Origin: Chlamydiales bacterium
Lineage (GTDB): Bacteria > Chlamydiota > Chlamydiia > Chlamydiales > JAJFMA01
Direction: 5' to 3'
DNA length: 64,000 nt
NCBI GenBank assembly: GCA_030679955.1
Contig: JAUXSF010000024.1
Location: 84,450-148,449, forward strand
Shown here piece after piece: positions 23,654 through 33,200 of this stretch. Numbering within the stretch: the stretch's first letter is position 1; each line of letters opens with the position of its first letter. The notes under the pieces are model-generated. The model did not search any database. It was given only the letters and a program-made list of their open reading frames with translations, and was not told where the DNA came from. The position numbers were made by a program, and so were the translations under genes.

Positions 23654-25162
23654 CTAATCATCAGCTAGACAGAAGGTGCAATCGCCGCTTTCAAAGCCTG
23701 TTCGGAGGGCGTCTAGCTTCTTGCGTGAAATTCCACCCATAAACTCAATAGATTTTAGGAAACGCGCTCGCGCAACAAATTTACCCAATATTTGAACCGA
23801 GTCAAAAAGTGGCGGACCAAAACGCTTGCCCATAATGGATGAGAAGAGCAGCGGCATCATCACTTTCTTGTGATTCACACTGAACAGCTTCGCAACATCC
23901 TTAGAAGCTTGAAACAAGGCTGTTGATCCCCAGTCTTCAATGGCATCCAACTGCCAAATGATCGCTTGAAGGATATAGGCTCCTTGTCCGTCCTTCAAAC
24001 CATCCACATGGAATAGTTCCGGGGTGTATCTGAGCTCATTGATGAAAAAGAAGTCACAAAGATCAAAAAATTCACCAAAGGTTTTTATGCGGGTGTGAAT
24101 AAGCGGAATTAGTTTTCCGATTCGTTCCGGCACAAAAGCCCATTCTTGAAGCCTTGCCCATAGTTGATCAACAGGAATATTGTTAATCAAATACTGTTGA
24201 TTCAACCAGTCCAATTTTTTTAGATCAAAGACAGCGCCCGAAACACCTATTCGGCTAACATCAAATTCGCGGACTAAGTCTTCAAAAGGATAGATTTCCT
24301 TATCCCCTGCCATGCTGTAGCCCATTAGCGACAAGAAGTTCAAAAAGGCTTCAGGAAGATATCCGGAGTCGCGGTAGTAAAAAAGCGATGTAGGATTTTT
24401 TCTCTTGGAGAGTTTTTTACCGTCAGTCCCTAGTAGCAGAGGCATGTGCATGAAAACTGGTGGAATCCAGCCAAAAGCTTCATATAAATAGACGTGCTTT
24501 GGCGTAGAACTCATCCACTCATCACCACGGATAATGTGTGTGATTTCCATCAAATGGTCATCAACGACAGCTGCGAGGTGATAGGTTGGAAAACCATCAG
24601 ACTTCAACAAAACTTGGTCGTCGACATCAGCCCAAGGAACTGTAACGCGCCCCTTAATAGCATCCTCATAAACGCACTCACCAGTAAGAGGGACTTTTAA
24701 GCGGACGGTATATGATTGGCCGGCAGACATCCGTTCACTGATTTCCGCCTCACTGAGGTTTCTATAGCGACGGTCATAACCGCTGCGTTCTCCACGCGCG
24801 GCCGCTAGCTCGCGCATTTCTTGCAGCTCTTCAGCTGTAGCGAAGCACTTATAAGCCTTTCCTTGATCAAGAAGCTGCTGCACATGCTTTTGATAGATTT
24901 CCGTACGCTCAGACTGGCGATACGGACCAAATGGGCCGCCGACATCCGGACCTTCATCCCATTGAATACCACACCAGCCGAGGCTATCAAAAATACTTTG
25001 CTCGTACTCTGGGCGGCTACGTTTACGGTCCGTATCTTCGATACGCAAAATAAACTTGCCACCGTGATGTCTAGCAAAGGCCAAATTAAAAAGCGCCATA
25101 TAGGCGGTACCAACGTGCGGGTCACCGGTAGGTGACGGCGCAATACGAACACGAACAGTCAT
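23654..25162 (-). CDS. gltX: Glutamyl-tRNA synthetase
   Basis: A 502-aa class I aminoacyl-tRNA synthetase that charges tRNA-Glu in the cytoplasm. The HIGH-type motif is [13 protein letters not shown] (residues 8-20), and the KMSKS-type motif is [11 protein letters not shown]. In many bacteria lacking GlnRS, Chlamydiae included, the enzyme also mischarges tRNA-Gln for later amidation; this is known for the phylum, not visible here. It begins 12 nt after the stop of the protease gene, so the two form an operon. In C. trachomatis gltX (CT445) is next to euo (CT446). Length and motifs are normal. Confidence 0.97.
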   Translation of the reverse strand: MTVRVRIAPSPTGDPHVGTAYMALFNLAFARHHGGKFILRIEDTDRKRSRPEYEQSIFDSLGWCGIQWDEGPDVGGPFGPYRQSERTEIYQKHVQQLLDQGKAYKCFATAEELQEMRELAAARGERSGYDRRYRNLSEAEISERMSAGQSYTVRLKVPLTGECVYEDAIKGRVTVPWADVDDQVLLKSDGFPTYHLAAVVDDHLMEITHIIRGDEWMSSTPKHVYLYEAFGWIPPVFMHMPLLLGTDGKKLSKRKNPTSLFYYRDSGYLPEAFLNFLSLMGYSMAGDKEIYPFEDLVREFDVSRIGVSGAVFDLKKLDWLNQQYLINNIPVDQLWARLQEWAFVPERIGKLIPLIHTRIKTFGEFFDLCDFFFINELRYTPELFHVDGLKDGQGAYILQAIIWQLDAIEDWGSTALFQASKDVAKLFSVNHKKVMMPLLFSSIMGKRFGPPLFDSVQILGKFVARARFLKSIEFMGGISRKKLDALRTGFESGDCTFCLADD

Positions 25163-25174
25163 AGGAAAGGATCC

Positions 25175-27124
25175 TTAGTTAGCTTGACCCATAAAAATAA
25201 TCAGGTCTCTCATGATATTGTAACCTTCATTAAGTTGGAAGTCACTTTGCACAAGTCTGTCCAGACTGTCGTCTTCCAGGTCCTTGTCCTTTTCCTTACT
25301 TTCAATGTCCTTTATGAAGGCCTGATAGCCTTTGTTATTTGCTATGCGAACTTCTGAGTTCTTTTTAAGTTTGGGTAAGTATTTGTCATAGATGTCTAGT
25401 TTAGCTTGTAAGTCATACAGATAAAGCTTGCTCACGCGGGCGCGTTGCATCAATGGAATATCCATTAGTTTATCATCGAAATTAGGTTCGATTTGATCAG
25501 GCTCTAGCGGATTCTTTAAAAACTTCTCTCCAACTTCAGCAAAAGATAGAGCGCTCGGCACGATGATATCGGAAGCCACGCCAACCCGCTGGGGTGTATG
25601 GCCAGAGACAGTATAGTAGCGTCCGCGGGTAACTTTGTATTCCCCTTCAGGATTAACCTGATTTTCCTGGCCACCTTGCACTGTGAAGGTTTGGAAAGAC
25701 CCCTTACCATAGGAGTGATCATCCCCAACGATAATGGCGCGCCCGTAGTCCTTCAAGGCCTGCGCAACGATTTCTGCAGAAGAAGCAGTACCGCGGTTAA
25801 TTAGGACGACTAGCGGGCCATCCCATGATACTTTGCCATCTAAGTCTCGTAGATGCTGAACGCGGCCAGTCTCATCCTTAATAGAAACAACCACGCCTTT
25901 GGTAATGAATAGACCAGCAACACTAACGGCCGGCGCTAATAAGCCACCTGAGTTAGAGCGAAGATCTAAAACGACCCCCTTAACATTGTTCTCTTTCTTA
26001 AGGCGCTGAAGCTCCCTATCCAAATCTACCGAAGAGGAATGCTCAGGATCTTGGTAGAAAGTGTGCAAACGCAAATAAGCGATTACTCCGTCACCGAAGG
26101 GCTCAACTCCTGATTCATAGCGTGCTTCAGTTAATACGACCTCTCCGCGCTCTACTATAACATCGACCTTTTTCTCTTTTCCGCCATTTTCCGTCGGGTC
26201 TTCTCGAATAACGGTTAATGTTACGAAGGTTCCCAAATCGCCACGTATTAACTCCACAGCGTCGGTGATGTCCATACCTACAACTGGCTCTCCGTCAACC
26301 GCAATAATGCGGTCCTTAGCTTTAAGCTTGCCGCCACGAAAAGCTGGGCCGCCGTCCACGATCTTGACAACGGTCAAACCTGTTATATCATCACGTAGCT
26401 GGGCGCCTATGCCGAAAAGACGTTGCTGAACGCCAATAAGAAACTGCTTAGCTTCGTCAGGGGTAAAGTAGTTAGTGTGAGAATCAAATGCGGAAGCCGT
26501 AGCCTTCAACACATTAGAATAAACAGTCTGACGCTTTTTAACAGCGTCGGTAGTCATAATCTCATCTTCGTATCGCCGCTGGTATTTTTCAATACGTTCC
26601 ATCGCCTTTTCTTTCACATCGGCAGGCAACTTATCGGCCACTTCGCGCTGTAAGGCTTTAATTTTTCGTAGACGATCGACTAAACCAGCTTGGTCAGCAA
26701 CCCAATCAGCATCTTTAAATTCCTTACGGTCCACTTTCTTGGGCAGCTGGTCAACGGTGATTGCTTTCTCTAGCTTACGGCGACGTTCGATAGCCTTAAC
26801 CATCGCGTCATGTATACTAGTGAACTCATTATAGTTAGCATTCTGGTAGTCCTTTAGTATCTGGGCGACCAACTGGTCACTAGGGTCGGACCACTTCTGA
26901 ATGTCTGTTTTGATGAAATAAGCCTTCGAGGGATCTAAGACTTCCAGGTAATTCGTCAATGCTCGCTTTACAACGGCAGGGTCAAGTTGCTTGGTGGAGG
27001 CATGAGCCTGCATAATCTCACCGAGCTTTCTCTTTACTCCCTGCGCGTCGATTTCAGGAGGCTTTGCCTCGAGAACCACTGGGACGCAGAGCACCATAAA
27101 AGTAAAAAACAACCGTCGTAGCAT
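25175..27124 (-). CDS. tsp: Tail-specific protease (Prc/Tsp, CT441-like)
   Basis: A 649-aa periplasmic serine protease of family S41. The signal peptide is residues 1-20 (LRRLFFTFMVLCVPVVLEA). After an N-terminal helical region there is a PDZ domain (GIGAQLRDDITGLTVVKIVD, then GGKLKAKDRIIAVDGEP). The S41 catalytic part has VVLDLRSNSGGLL, RGTASSAEIVAQALKD with the nucleophile Ser, and DDHSYGKGSFQT with the general-base Lys. The C-terminus is the Tsp-specific extension. The ATG at 27124, preceded by GAGGGG, is chosen over a frame to 27157. The C. trachomatis equivalent CT441 is about the same length and can cleave host factors; such a role here is inference. Confidence 0.96.
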   Translation of the reverse strand: MLRRLFFTFMVLCVPVVLEAKPPEIDAQGVKRKLGEIMQAHASTKQLDPAVVKRALTNYLEVLDPSKAYFIKTDIQKWSDPSDQLVAQILKDYQNANYNEFTSIHDAMVKAIERRRKLEKAITVDQLPKKVDRKEFKDADWVADQAGLVDRLRKIKALQREVADKLPADVKEKAMERIEKYQRRYEDEIMTTDAVKKRQTVYSNVLKATASAFDSHTNYFTPDEAKQFLIGVQQRLFGIGAQLRDDITGLTVVKIVDGGPAFRGGKLKAKDRIIAVDGEPVVGMDITDAVELIRGDLGTFVTLTVIREDPTENGGKEKKVDVIVERGEVVLTEARYESGVEPFGDGVIAYLRLHTFYQDPEHSSSVDLDRELQRLKKENNVKGVVLDLRSNSGGLLAPAVSVAGLFITKGVVVSIKDETGRVQHLRDLDGKVSWDGPLVVLINRGTASSAEIVAQALKDYGRAIIVGDDHSYGKGSFQTFTVQGGQENQVNPEGEYKVTRGRYYTVSGHTPQRVGVASDIIVPSALSFAEVGEKFLKNPLEPDQIEPNFDDKLMDIPLMQRARVSKLYLYDLQAKLDIYDKYLPKLKKNSEVRIANNKGYQAFIKDIESKEKDKDLEDDSLDRLVQSDFQLNEGYNIMRDLIIFMGQAN

Positions 27125-27293
27125 CGTCCCCTCACCCTCTATTATACAGTTTGCCAATCATACCGTAGCTCTATTTTTCCTACCATAATAAGCAATTGAT
27201 TTTCAAAGTCTACTTATCATTTTTTCAAAAGGCTTCCTCTCTAGGATACGAGTAAAATTTTTCCCCGGCTACAGAGAATTTTTGCAAAAACAC

Positions 27294-27321
27294 TTGCTTT
27301 CAATTCATCTATATGTAAAAT
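27294..27321 (+). promoter_or_regulatory. Candidate promoter of euo
   Basis: TTGCTT (27294-27299) as -35 and TAAAAT (27316-27321) as -10, separated by 16 nt. The resulting transcript would have a leader of about 90 nt before the euo ATG at 27417. The surrounding DNA is AT-rich. The match is reasonable but not perfect. Confidence 0.45.
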
Positions 27322-27416
27322 AGATGTTTCGAATATTAATAAACTGGCTAAAAAAGCGATATTCAAAACCTAAAAGAAACACTAAATTATTAAGAAGAGA
27401 TAAAGAAGGATATAAC

Positions 27417-27860
27417 ATGGCAAGCAAGAAAGCAAAGGCGCAGAAGAAGCCAGCAATCACGAAGGAAGTTCTTTCCATCACCGAAGCAGCTAGACTCAAT
27501 AATGTGACTCGCCAAGCAATTTATGTCGCGATTAAGCTAAACAAGCTCAAAGCGAAGAAAGAAGAAGCTCGTTGGGCAATTCATATTAATGACCTAGAAG
27601 AGTACAGCAGCAATAAGTACTCTCGCACGAAGTCTGTATTTAACGGCGAGCTGCTGTTTGACAACAAGAAGGGCTACTTCTCTGTTAATCAAGTAGCTAG
27701 CATGTTAGGCGTTCCACCTCAAAAAATCTACTACGCTACGCGTGTAGGTAAATTGAAGGCTCATCGTCGCGGTGCAGCTTGGGTTATCCACATGAATGAT
27801 GTGAAAGAATACCAAGGTAAGCACGCCGATACTAACGACAATAAGCTTGAAGCTTGCTAA
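27417..27860 (+). CDS. euo: Euo, chlamydial developmental DNA-binding repressor
   Basis: A 147-aa DNA-binding protein. In Chlamydia, Euo is made early and represses late (infectious-form) genes. It has two excisionase/MerR-like winged-helix repeats: SITEAARLNNVTRQAIYVAI followed by KLNKLKAKKEEARWAIHIND (residues about 19-58), and SVNQVASMLGVPPQKIYYAT followed by RVGKLKAHRRGAAWVIHMND (about 87-126). The N-terminus is Lys/Ala-rich and the tail short. The start at 27417 follows GAAGGA by 6 nt; an upstream frame to 27324 is the leader. The neighbours gltX, recJ and secDF are those of euo in C. trachomatis (CT445-CT448), which supports the call. It is shorter than C. trachomatis Euo (about 182 aa). 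Confidence 0.93.
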   Translation: MASKKAKAQKKPAITKEVLSITEAARLNNVTRQAIYVAIKLNKLKAKKEEARWAIHINDLEEYSSNKYSRTKSVFNGELLFDNKKGYFSVNQVASMLGVPPQKIYYATRVGKLKAHRRGAAWVIHMNDVKEYQGKHADTNDNKLEAC

Positions 27861-27879
27861 TACGTCCAGTATCTCTTTT

Positions 27880-27943
27880 AACCACGGAATGCTATGCATA
27901 TGGGGAAGACCCAACTGCCAACAGCGTCCGTGGTTATTGTTTT
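27880..27943. terminator. Likely bidirectional terminator between euo and recJ
   Basis: AACCACGGA (27880-27888) pairs with TCCGTGGTT (27927-27935) around a loop of about 38 nt that is partly self-complementary, followed by ATTGTTTT. On the opposite strand the stem is followed by AAAAGAGA, so it is best for plus-strand transcription from euo. Confidence 0.6.
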
Positions 27944-27951
27944 AAGCTCAC

Positions 27952-29712
27952 TTAATCCTTTTTTGGTTCTTCCATTACTTGGAAGTCGCGGATAAGCAGC
28001 TGAATACTGGCTTTATTTTGGAAAATGTTGATCTGAGGAGTGAATGCCACTCTCAGCGTAAGGTTTTTCCGGCGCAGAGCTTTGAATTGATCCGCCTTAT
28101 TAAAGGCCACACCTTCCAATATACGATCTCCCTGCTGCAAGTACATGCGTAAGTGTGTCTTGCCAATAACTTTGGGCGGCCACGCCTGCTGGGCATCACA
28201 GTATAAAACTGGTGGTGAGTTTTCGTTCCCGAACGGCTCTAGAAGTTTGATAACTTCCATGAAGTCAAAAGTTAGATCTTCAAAGCTAACAGGGCTGTCA
28301 ATGTAGAGCTTGCTGATGATATCTTCAGGCGTCAGCGTTTTTTCAACCGCCGCGATAAAGCGTTTTTTGAATTCTTCTACGTTATGTGCTTCGATCGTCA
28401 AACCCGCAGCGAAGTCATGTCCACCGAAATTCAACAGTAATTCAGCATTTTCCTTCAAAGTATTGAGCAGAGGAAATTCTCTAATAGAACGTAAAGAACC
28501 TTTACCAATCTTGCCTTCGATAGCGATCATAGCCGTCGGGCGATTGTAGGTTTTGCAAATGCGTGCGCAGACGATGGCGATAATTCCAGGATGCCATTTA
28601 TCTGAAGACATCACAATCGCTTTACGAGAAAGTATCTCCTTATCCGTCAGAAGACTTTGTTCCACATCAGTGGACATCGTGCGTTCAATTCGCTGTCGTT
28701 CGATATTGTTTAAGTCGAGCTCTTTTGCCAGGGCTTCTGCATCATTAGAATCTGTAAGCAGTAATAGCTCAACACCCTTTTGGGGATCGTCGATACGTCC
28801 AAGGCTATTGAGGCGAGGAGCTATTTTAGAAGCGATATCAAAAGTAGTGATTTCGGTAGGCTGAACTTCACAAACTTCCATCAGTTTTGCTAAACCGACA
28901 CGTTTGCAACGCTTCAGCTGTCTAAGCCCGTAGCGAACTAAAATGCGATTCTCACCTAAGAGGCTCCCCATATCCGATACAGTGCCTAAAGCAACCAAGT
29001 CCAGATAACGCTTAAGGTCTACTTCATCAGACTGCACTTTACCTTGTGCCACACGCACGTTTGTGATGGCATGGATTAACTTAAATGCTACACCCACACC
29101 TGTGAGGTCGCGATTGGGGTAGGAAATACCTACAAGCTTTGGATTTAGAGTCGCCACGCAGTTAGGAATGCGGTCTGTGGGCTCATGGTGGTCAGTGATG
29201 ATTACATCAATGTTCTTCTCGATCACCTTGGCAATCTCAACAGCCGCTGTAATACCGCAATCAACAGTAATCATCAGTTTGCATTGATGCTGGTCAGCGT
29301 AGTCCAAAGCGTCTACAAAAAGACTCTCACGTAATATTGTACGGTTAGAAATGTAGAAAAACGCCTTGCCACCGATTTTCCTCAAAAAATCAGTAAGTAA
29401 AGCGGCTCCAGTCATACCATCAACGTCGTTGTCCCCATAAATCAATATCCCTTCTTCGTGATCCAAAGCCTCGCAGATGCGCTTTACAGCAGCATCCATG
29501 CCACCAAGTAAAAAGGGATCGTGTAAATCAGGTAGTTTAGCGTAAAGATAGTTGTGGATATCTTCTAGATCGGTGAAGCCTCTTGAGACAAGAATCTGAG
29601 CGGTAACGGGATGTAAACGATACTCTTTAATTATTGCTTCTTTAAGCTCAGGGTCATCCTTCGGATATACCCAAAGAGGTTCTTCTTGTCCCGACCCGTT
29701 ATTGCCAAACAT
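27952..29712 (-). CDS. recJ: Single-stranded-DNA exonuclease RecJ
   Basis: A 586-aa 5'-3' exonuclease on single-stranded DNA used in recombination and mismatch repair. DHH-family motifs are present: LIYGDNDVDGMTGAALLTDF (motif I), MITVDCGITAA, VIITDHHEP (the DHH motif) and GVGVAFKL. The DHHA1 part has LRSIREFPL and NFGGHDFAAGLTIE, followed by the OB-fold tail. The ATG at 29712, with GGGAGTGAG just upstream, is preferred over the frame that starts at 29820. In C. trachomatis recJ (CT447) is also between euo and secDF. Confidence 0.96.
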   Translation of the reverse strand: MFGNNGSGQEEPLWVYPKDDPELKEAIIKEYRLHPVTAQILVSRGFTDLEDIHNYLYAKLPDLHDPFLLGGMDAAVKRICEALDHEEGILIYGDNDVDGMTGAALLTDFLRKIGGKAFFYISNRTILRESLFVDALDYADQHQCKLMITVDCGITAAVEIAKVIEKNIDVIITDHHEPTDRIPNCVATLNPKLVGISYPNRDLTGVGVAFKLIHAITNVRVAQGKVQSDEVDLKRYLDLVALGTVSDMGSLLGENRILVRYGLRQLKRCKRVGLAKLMEVCEVQPTEITTFDIASKIAPRLNSLGRIDDPQKGVELLLLTDSNDAEALAKELDLNNIERQRIERTMSTDVEQSLLTDKEILSRKAIVMSSDKWHPGIIAIVCARICKTYNRPTAMIAIEGKIGKGSLRSIREFPLLNTLKENAELLLNFGGHDFAAGLTIEAHNVEEFKKRFIAAVEKTLTPEDIISKLYIDSPVSFEDLTFDFMEVIKLLEPFGNENSPPVLYCDAQQAWPPKVIGKTHLRMYLQQGDRILEGVAFNKADQFKALRRKNLTLRVAFTPQINIFQNKASIQLLIRDFQVMEEPKKD

Positions 29713-30001
29713 GCGCTCACTCCCAACCACACCACGACATGAAATATCGTGGGTGTATGTCTTACGGCTATTATTAGCGCACACTGTTCGCCAGGGAAAG
29801 ATACTCGATCGTCCACTCAAAGTGAATGGTTTATACTACAAGGATCTGTCCTTCGTTGATCTGTTGAGCTTGACCTCCAATATAGGCGAGCTAAGAATTC
29901 ATTCTTACAATGTGCTGCCTATGTCTATACAGGGACGGGAGGCTCCTTGTCAAGATATTATCGGATAATCTTAAGAGGAAAATCGACGCAAAGACTAAAT
30001 G

Positions 30002-30132
30002 TGGAGTGCGGTGACTTGTCGCCGCTTTGTTAGGCCTCGACTTGTCGAGGCTCTACGATCTAAACGGCTTGAAATGAAAAGGAGGCTTGACAAGTCAAGC
30101 CTTAACAGAGCGGCGACAAGTCACAGCACTCC
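30002..30132. repeat. Nested palindrome with 'cttgtcgcc/ggcgacaag' arms
   Basis: Outer arms TGGAGTGCGGTGACTTGTCG (from 30002) and CGGCGACAAGTCACAGCACT (to about 30130) pair almost completely. Two inner hairpins lie within: GCCTCGACTTGTCGAGGC (30034-30051) and AGGCTTGACAAGTCAAGCCT (30083-30102). The inner CTCGAC-GTCGAG element recurs in the terminator at 34959-34976. No coding sequence. Confidence 0.8.
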
Positions 30133-30133
30133 A

Positions 30134-30190
30134 AATAAAAAAAAAGACGCGGGAGCGACGAAACATGTTTCGTCATTCCCGCGTCTTTTA
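30134..30190 (-). terminator. Rho-independent terminator of secDF
   Basis: AAAGACGCGGGA-(g/c)-GACGAAACATG pairs with CATGTTTCGTC followed by TCCCGCGTCTTTT, a long near-perfect stem. On the minus strand it is followed by nine T. It starts 15 nt after the secDF stop codon. T-rich on both sides, so it may also work on the plus strand. Confidence 0.93.
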
Positions 30191-30204
30191 TAGAACGTTG
30201 ACTC

Positions 30205-33200
30205 TTAGGCCTTGCGTAGCTTAAGTCTGGCTTCTTCGTTACGCTCTTCCCTTTCGTGGAAGTAAAGCATAATTGGTGCGCAAACAAATAAGGATCCCAG
30301 AGTACCGACGATAACACCGATTGCCATCACCAAAGAGAATCCGAATAACGCGCTTCCACCAAACAATACTAGGCATAACAAGACGAGTAATGTTGTGCCG
30401 GAGGTCATCAAAGTTCGGCTAAGTGTGATGTTCAATGCATGGTTGACCATGTCACGGAACTCTAACTTGCGTAGAACCTTGACGTCTTCACGGATACGGT
30501 CAAAAACGATGATGGTATCGTTCAACGAGTAACCGATAATCATCATGACCGCACCTACAATCTCCAGGTCTAACTGAACAGAGAAACCCATGAGATGGAA
30601 GAGCGACAGAACTCCTAACGAGACCACAACGTCAATTGCTAGGCCTATAACCGCCGATATAGCGTACTTAAACTCAAAGCGGAAGGTGATATAGAGCAGG
30701 ATAGCCAACAAAGCTAAGCCTAGAGCCCAGAGAGCGTTGTTGCGCATTGTTTCTGAGAATTGTCCGCTCATAACAGTCCACTGGCTTTCTAGATGATCTA
30801 GGTCAGCCTTACGGATCTGTAAGCCCTCGTCCGCTAACGCCTTCACAACCCAATCAATACGTGGGTTTTGCTGGTAAGCGTAGTCATAAGGAGCGTCAGG
30901 CAATTCCAATGGTAAGCCGTAGAAAGGTCTGCCAGATTCCTCAACACCCATACCAAGCTGAATCTTGAGTTGTGTGGGTCTGCTTAACTGCTTTACCTGT
31001 ACGTCTTTACTTGCAATGCCATGCTTCTCAAGAGCTTTCTTTACCGCTAAGCGATAGCTTTCTGTCAAATTAGGCTGCTCTTGTAGTTCAGCAGTCAATG
31101 CATAACCACCTGTGAAGTCCATGCCCAAAATAGTGCTCTTCTGCGCCCACAAGCTATAAATGCTGATAGCACTCAATACCGCAACAATCATCAACGCTGG
31201 CTTTGCATAACCCAAGAAATTAACCTTGGTGTCATGAATCCAGTGCGACATCTTAAGTTCCTTGTGATTGGGGTTCTGTACCCAGCCAGCAAAGAAGAAG
31301 CGTGTCATGAACAATCCAGTAAACATGGATGACACGATACCGATGATGATGATGGTCGCGAAACCTTTCACCGGTCCAGAATCAAACTGCGTCAAAATTA
31401 ACGCTGCTAAGATTGTGGTGATGTTGGAGTCGATGATGGCACTAAAGGCTTTTCTATAGCCTGCTTGCATCGCAGAGGCTAAACGACCCGATTTCAAGAA
31501 TTCCTCACGGAAACGCTCGAAAACTAGTACGTTAGCATCTACAGCCATACCGATGGTCAGAACCAAACCAGCGATGCCCGATAGTGTTAGCGCCGCGCCA
31601 ATGTTCTGTAGAACACCCCACATGATGAAGAGGTTCAAGATAACGGCGACGGAAGCAACTATACCAGCAAAGCGGTAGTAACCAACCATAGCGATAACTA
31701 CGGCAACGATAGCTATTAGAGAGGCTCTAACACCTTTCGATCGCTCTTCTAAACCGAGGTCAGGGCTAATGTTCTCTTCAGCAAGGATCTTCGGCGTAAA
31801 GCTTAAAGAGCCAGCTTTCAAGTCTGCTGCTAACTGATTGACTTCTCTTTGTGAGAAGCGACCAGTAATACGTGCACGATCTCTCAATGCCGCTTGCAAT
31901 GTAGGAGCGCTGATCACGCGATCGTTTAAGACAACCGCCATGCGCCAGCCTTCACCACCAGTGTAGGTTTCACGCTGAGTGCCAGCTACTTGCTCTTTTG
32001 AAAACTGTGAAGTCCAAGCATAGAAGTCATCGCGTGGGTCGCCACTACGATTACCTTCATAGCTGCTCTTAACTTCAAAGCTTAGCATATTACCTTCGGA
32101 AGGGTCATAGCCAGCGGCGATGTTGGTTAAGCTAGAACCTTCCAATGCGTAGTTGTGGAAGATAAACACTAACGGATGTGTGTTGCCACCCCACTCACTG
32201 AAATCTTCACCTTTGTACATGGCAACAGATGACAGAGCGTCGTTCAAGGCGCCACTAACTTGCTTTTCAGCAGGATTAGCTAGTCTTAAACCATTATCCC
32301 ATAGTGTTCTTGCATGCTCAGAACGTGGACGCATCACATCAGCGTTCCCGCCGAGATGCCTCCAGGCAATAGCATTGATGCCATCCATATCTTTACGGTT
32401 GGTAACAACAGCTTCGTTCCATACTTGTTGCAAGAATTGGTTTGCGGCAGTTGTCACTTCACGATTTTCTGTCATATCCGCAGCACGACGTGGCGGTGGA
32501 CCGAACTTTTCGTTAATGATGTGGAAATACATGGTCGAGGCTTTAACAAGCTCCGAGGCTGATAGTCCTTGAGATCCAGGGAAATCTAGGACTACGTTGG
32601 AACCTTCCAGCCTGATGGAACGTTCAGCTACACCCATTTTGTTGATACGGACGTAGAGTTCGTTCATCGCTTGCTTAAGATCTTCAGGATCGGTCACAAG
32701 CTTGCCATTTTGGTCTGTTAGACCAATACGTACTGTCTTACCGCCCGAAAGGTCCAAGCCCCACTTCAAAACTTTACTGTCGTCGCCACGGAAGTATTTG
32801 CGCGTGCTCAACAATAAATTATCCCAATATACGTTGCTCGTTGGCTTTGGCACGTAGTAGCGATTGACGGGGTTCAGGTCAACTTGAGCGGCCTGATATT
32901 CGTCGCGCCACTTTAAGAGATCTTCGTGCATCTTGTCTTCGATGCGGTTCAGCGTTAAAATGCGCTGTTCAACATCAGTAAAGTCAAGAACGGCATAGTG
33001 TCTGCTGCCTTTTACAGTGAAATCTTCTCGTGTCGATTTAAGCAAGTTGTCATAGAAATTCGGCAGACGGAAGATGTAGTCATGGCTAAATTCTTTAGCA
33101 ACGCCCCAGGAATTTCCTGGATAGTGCATGAAGCCATGCTGCTCCATCAACTTAACCAATGCATTAAAGTCTTTGGCTAGATCTTTGCCTGTCTCGGCCG

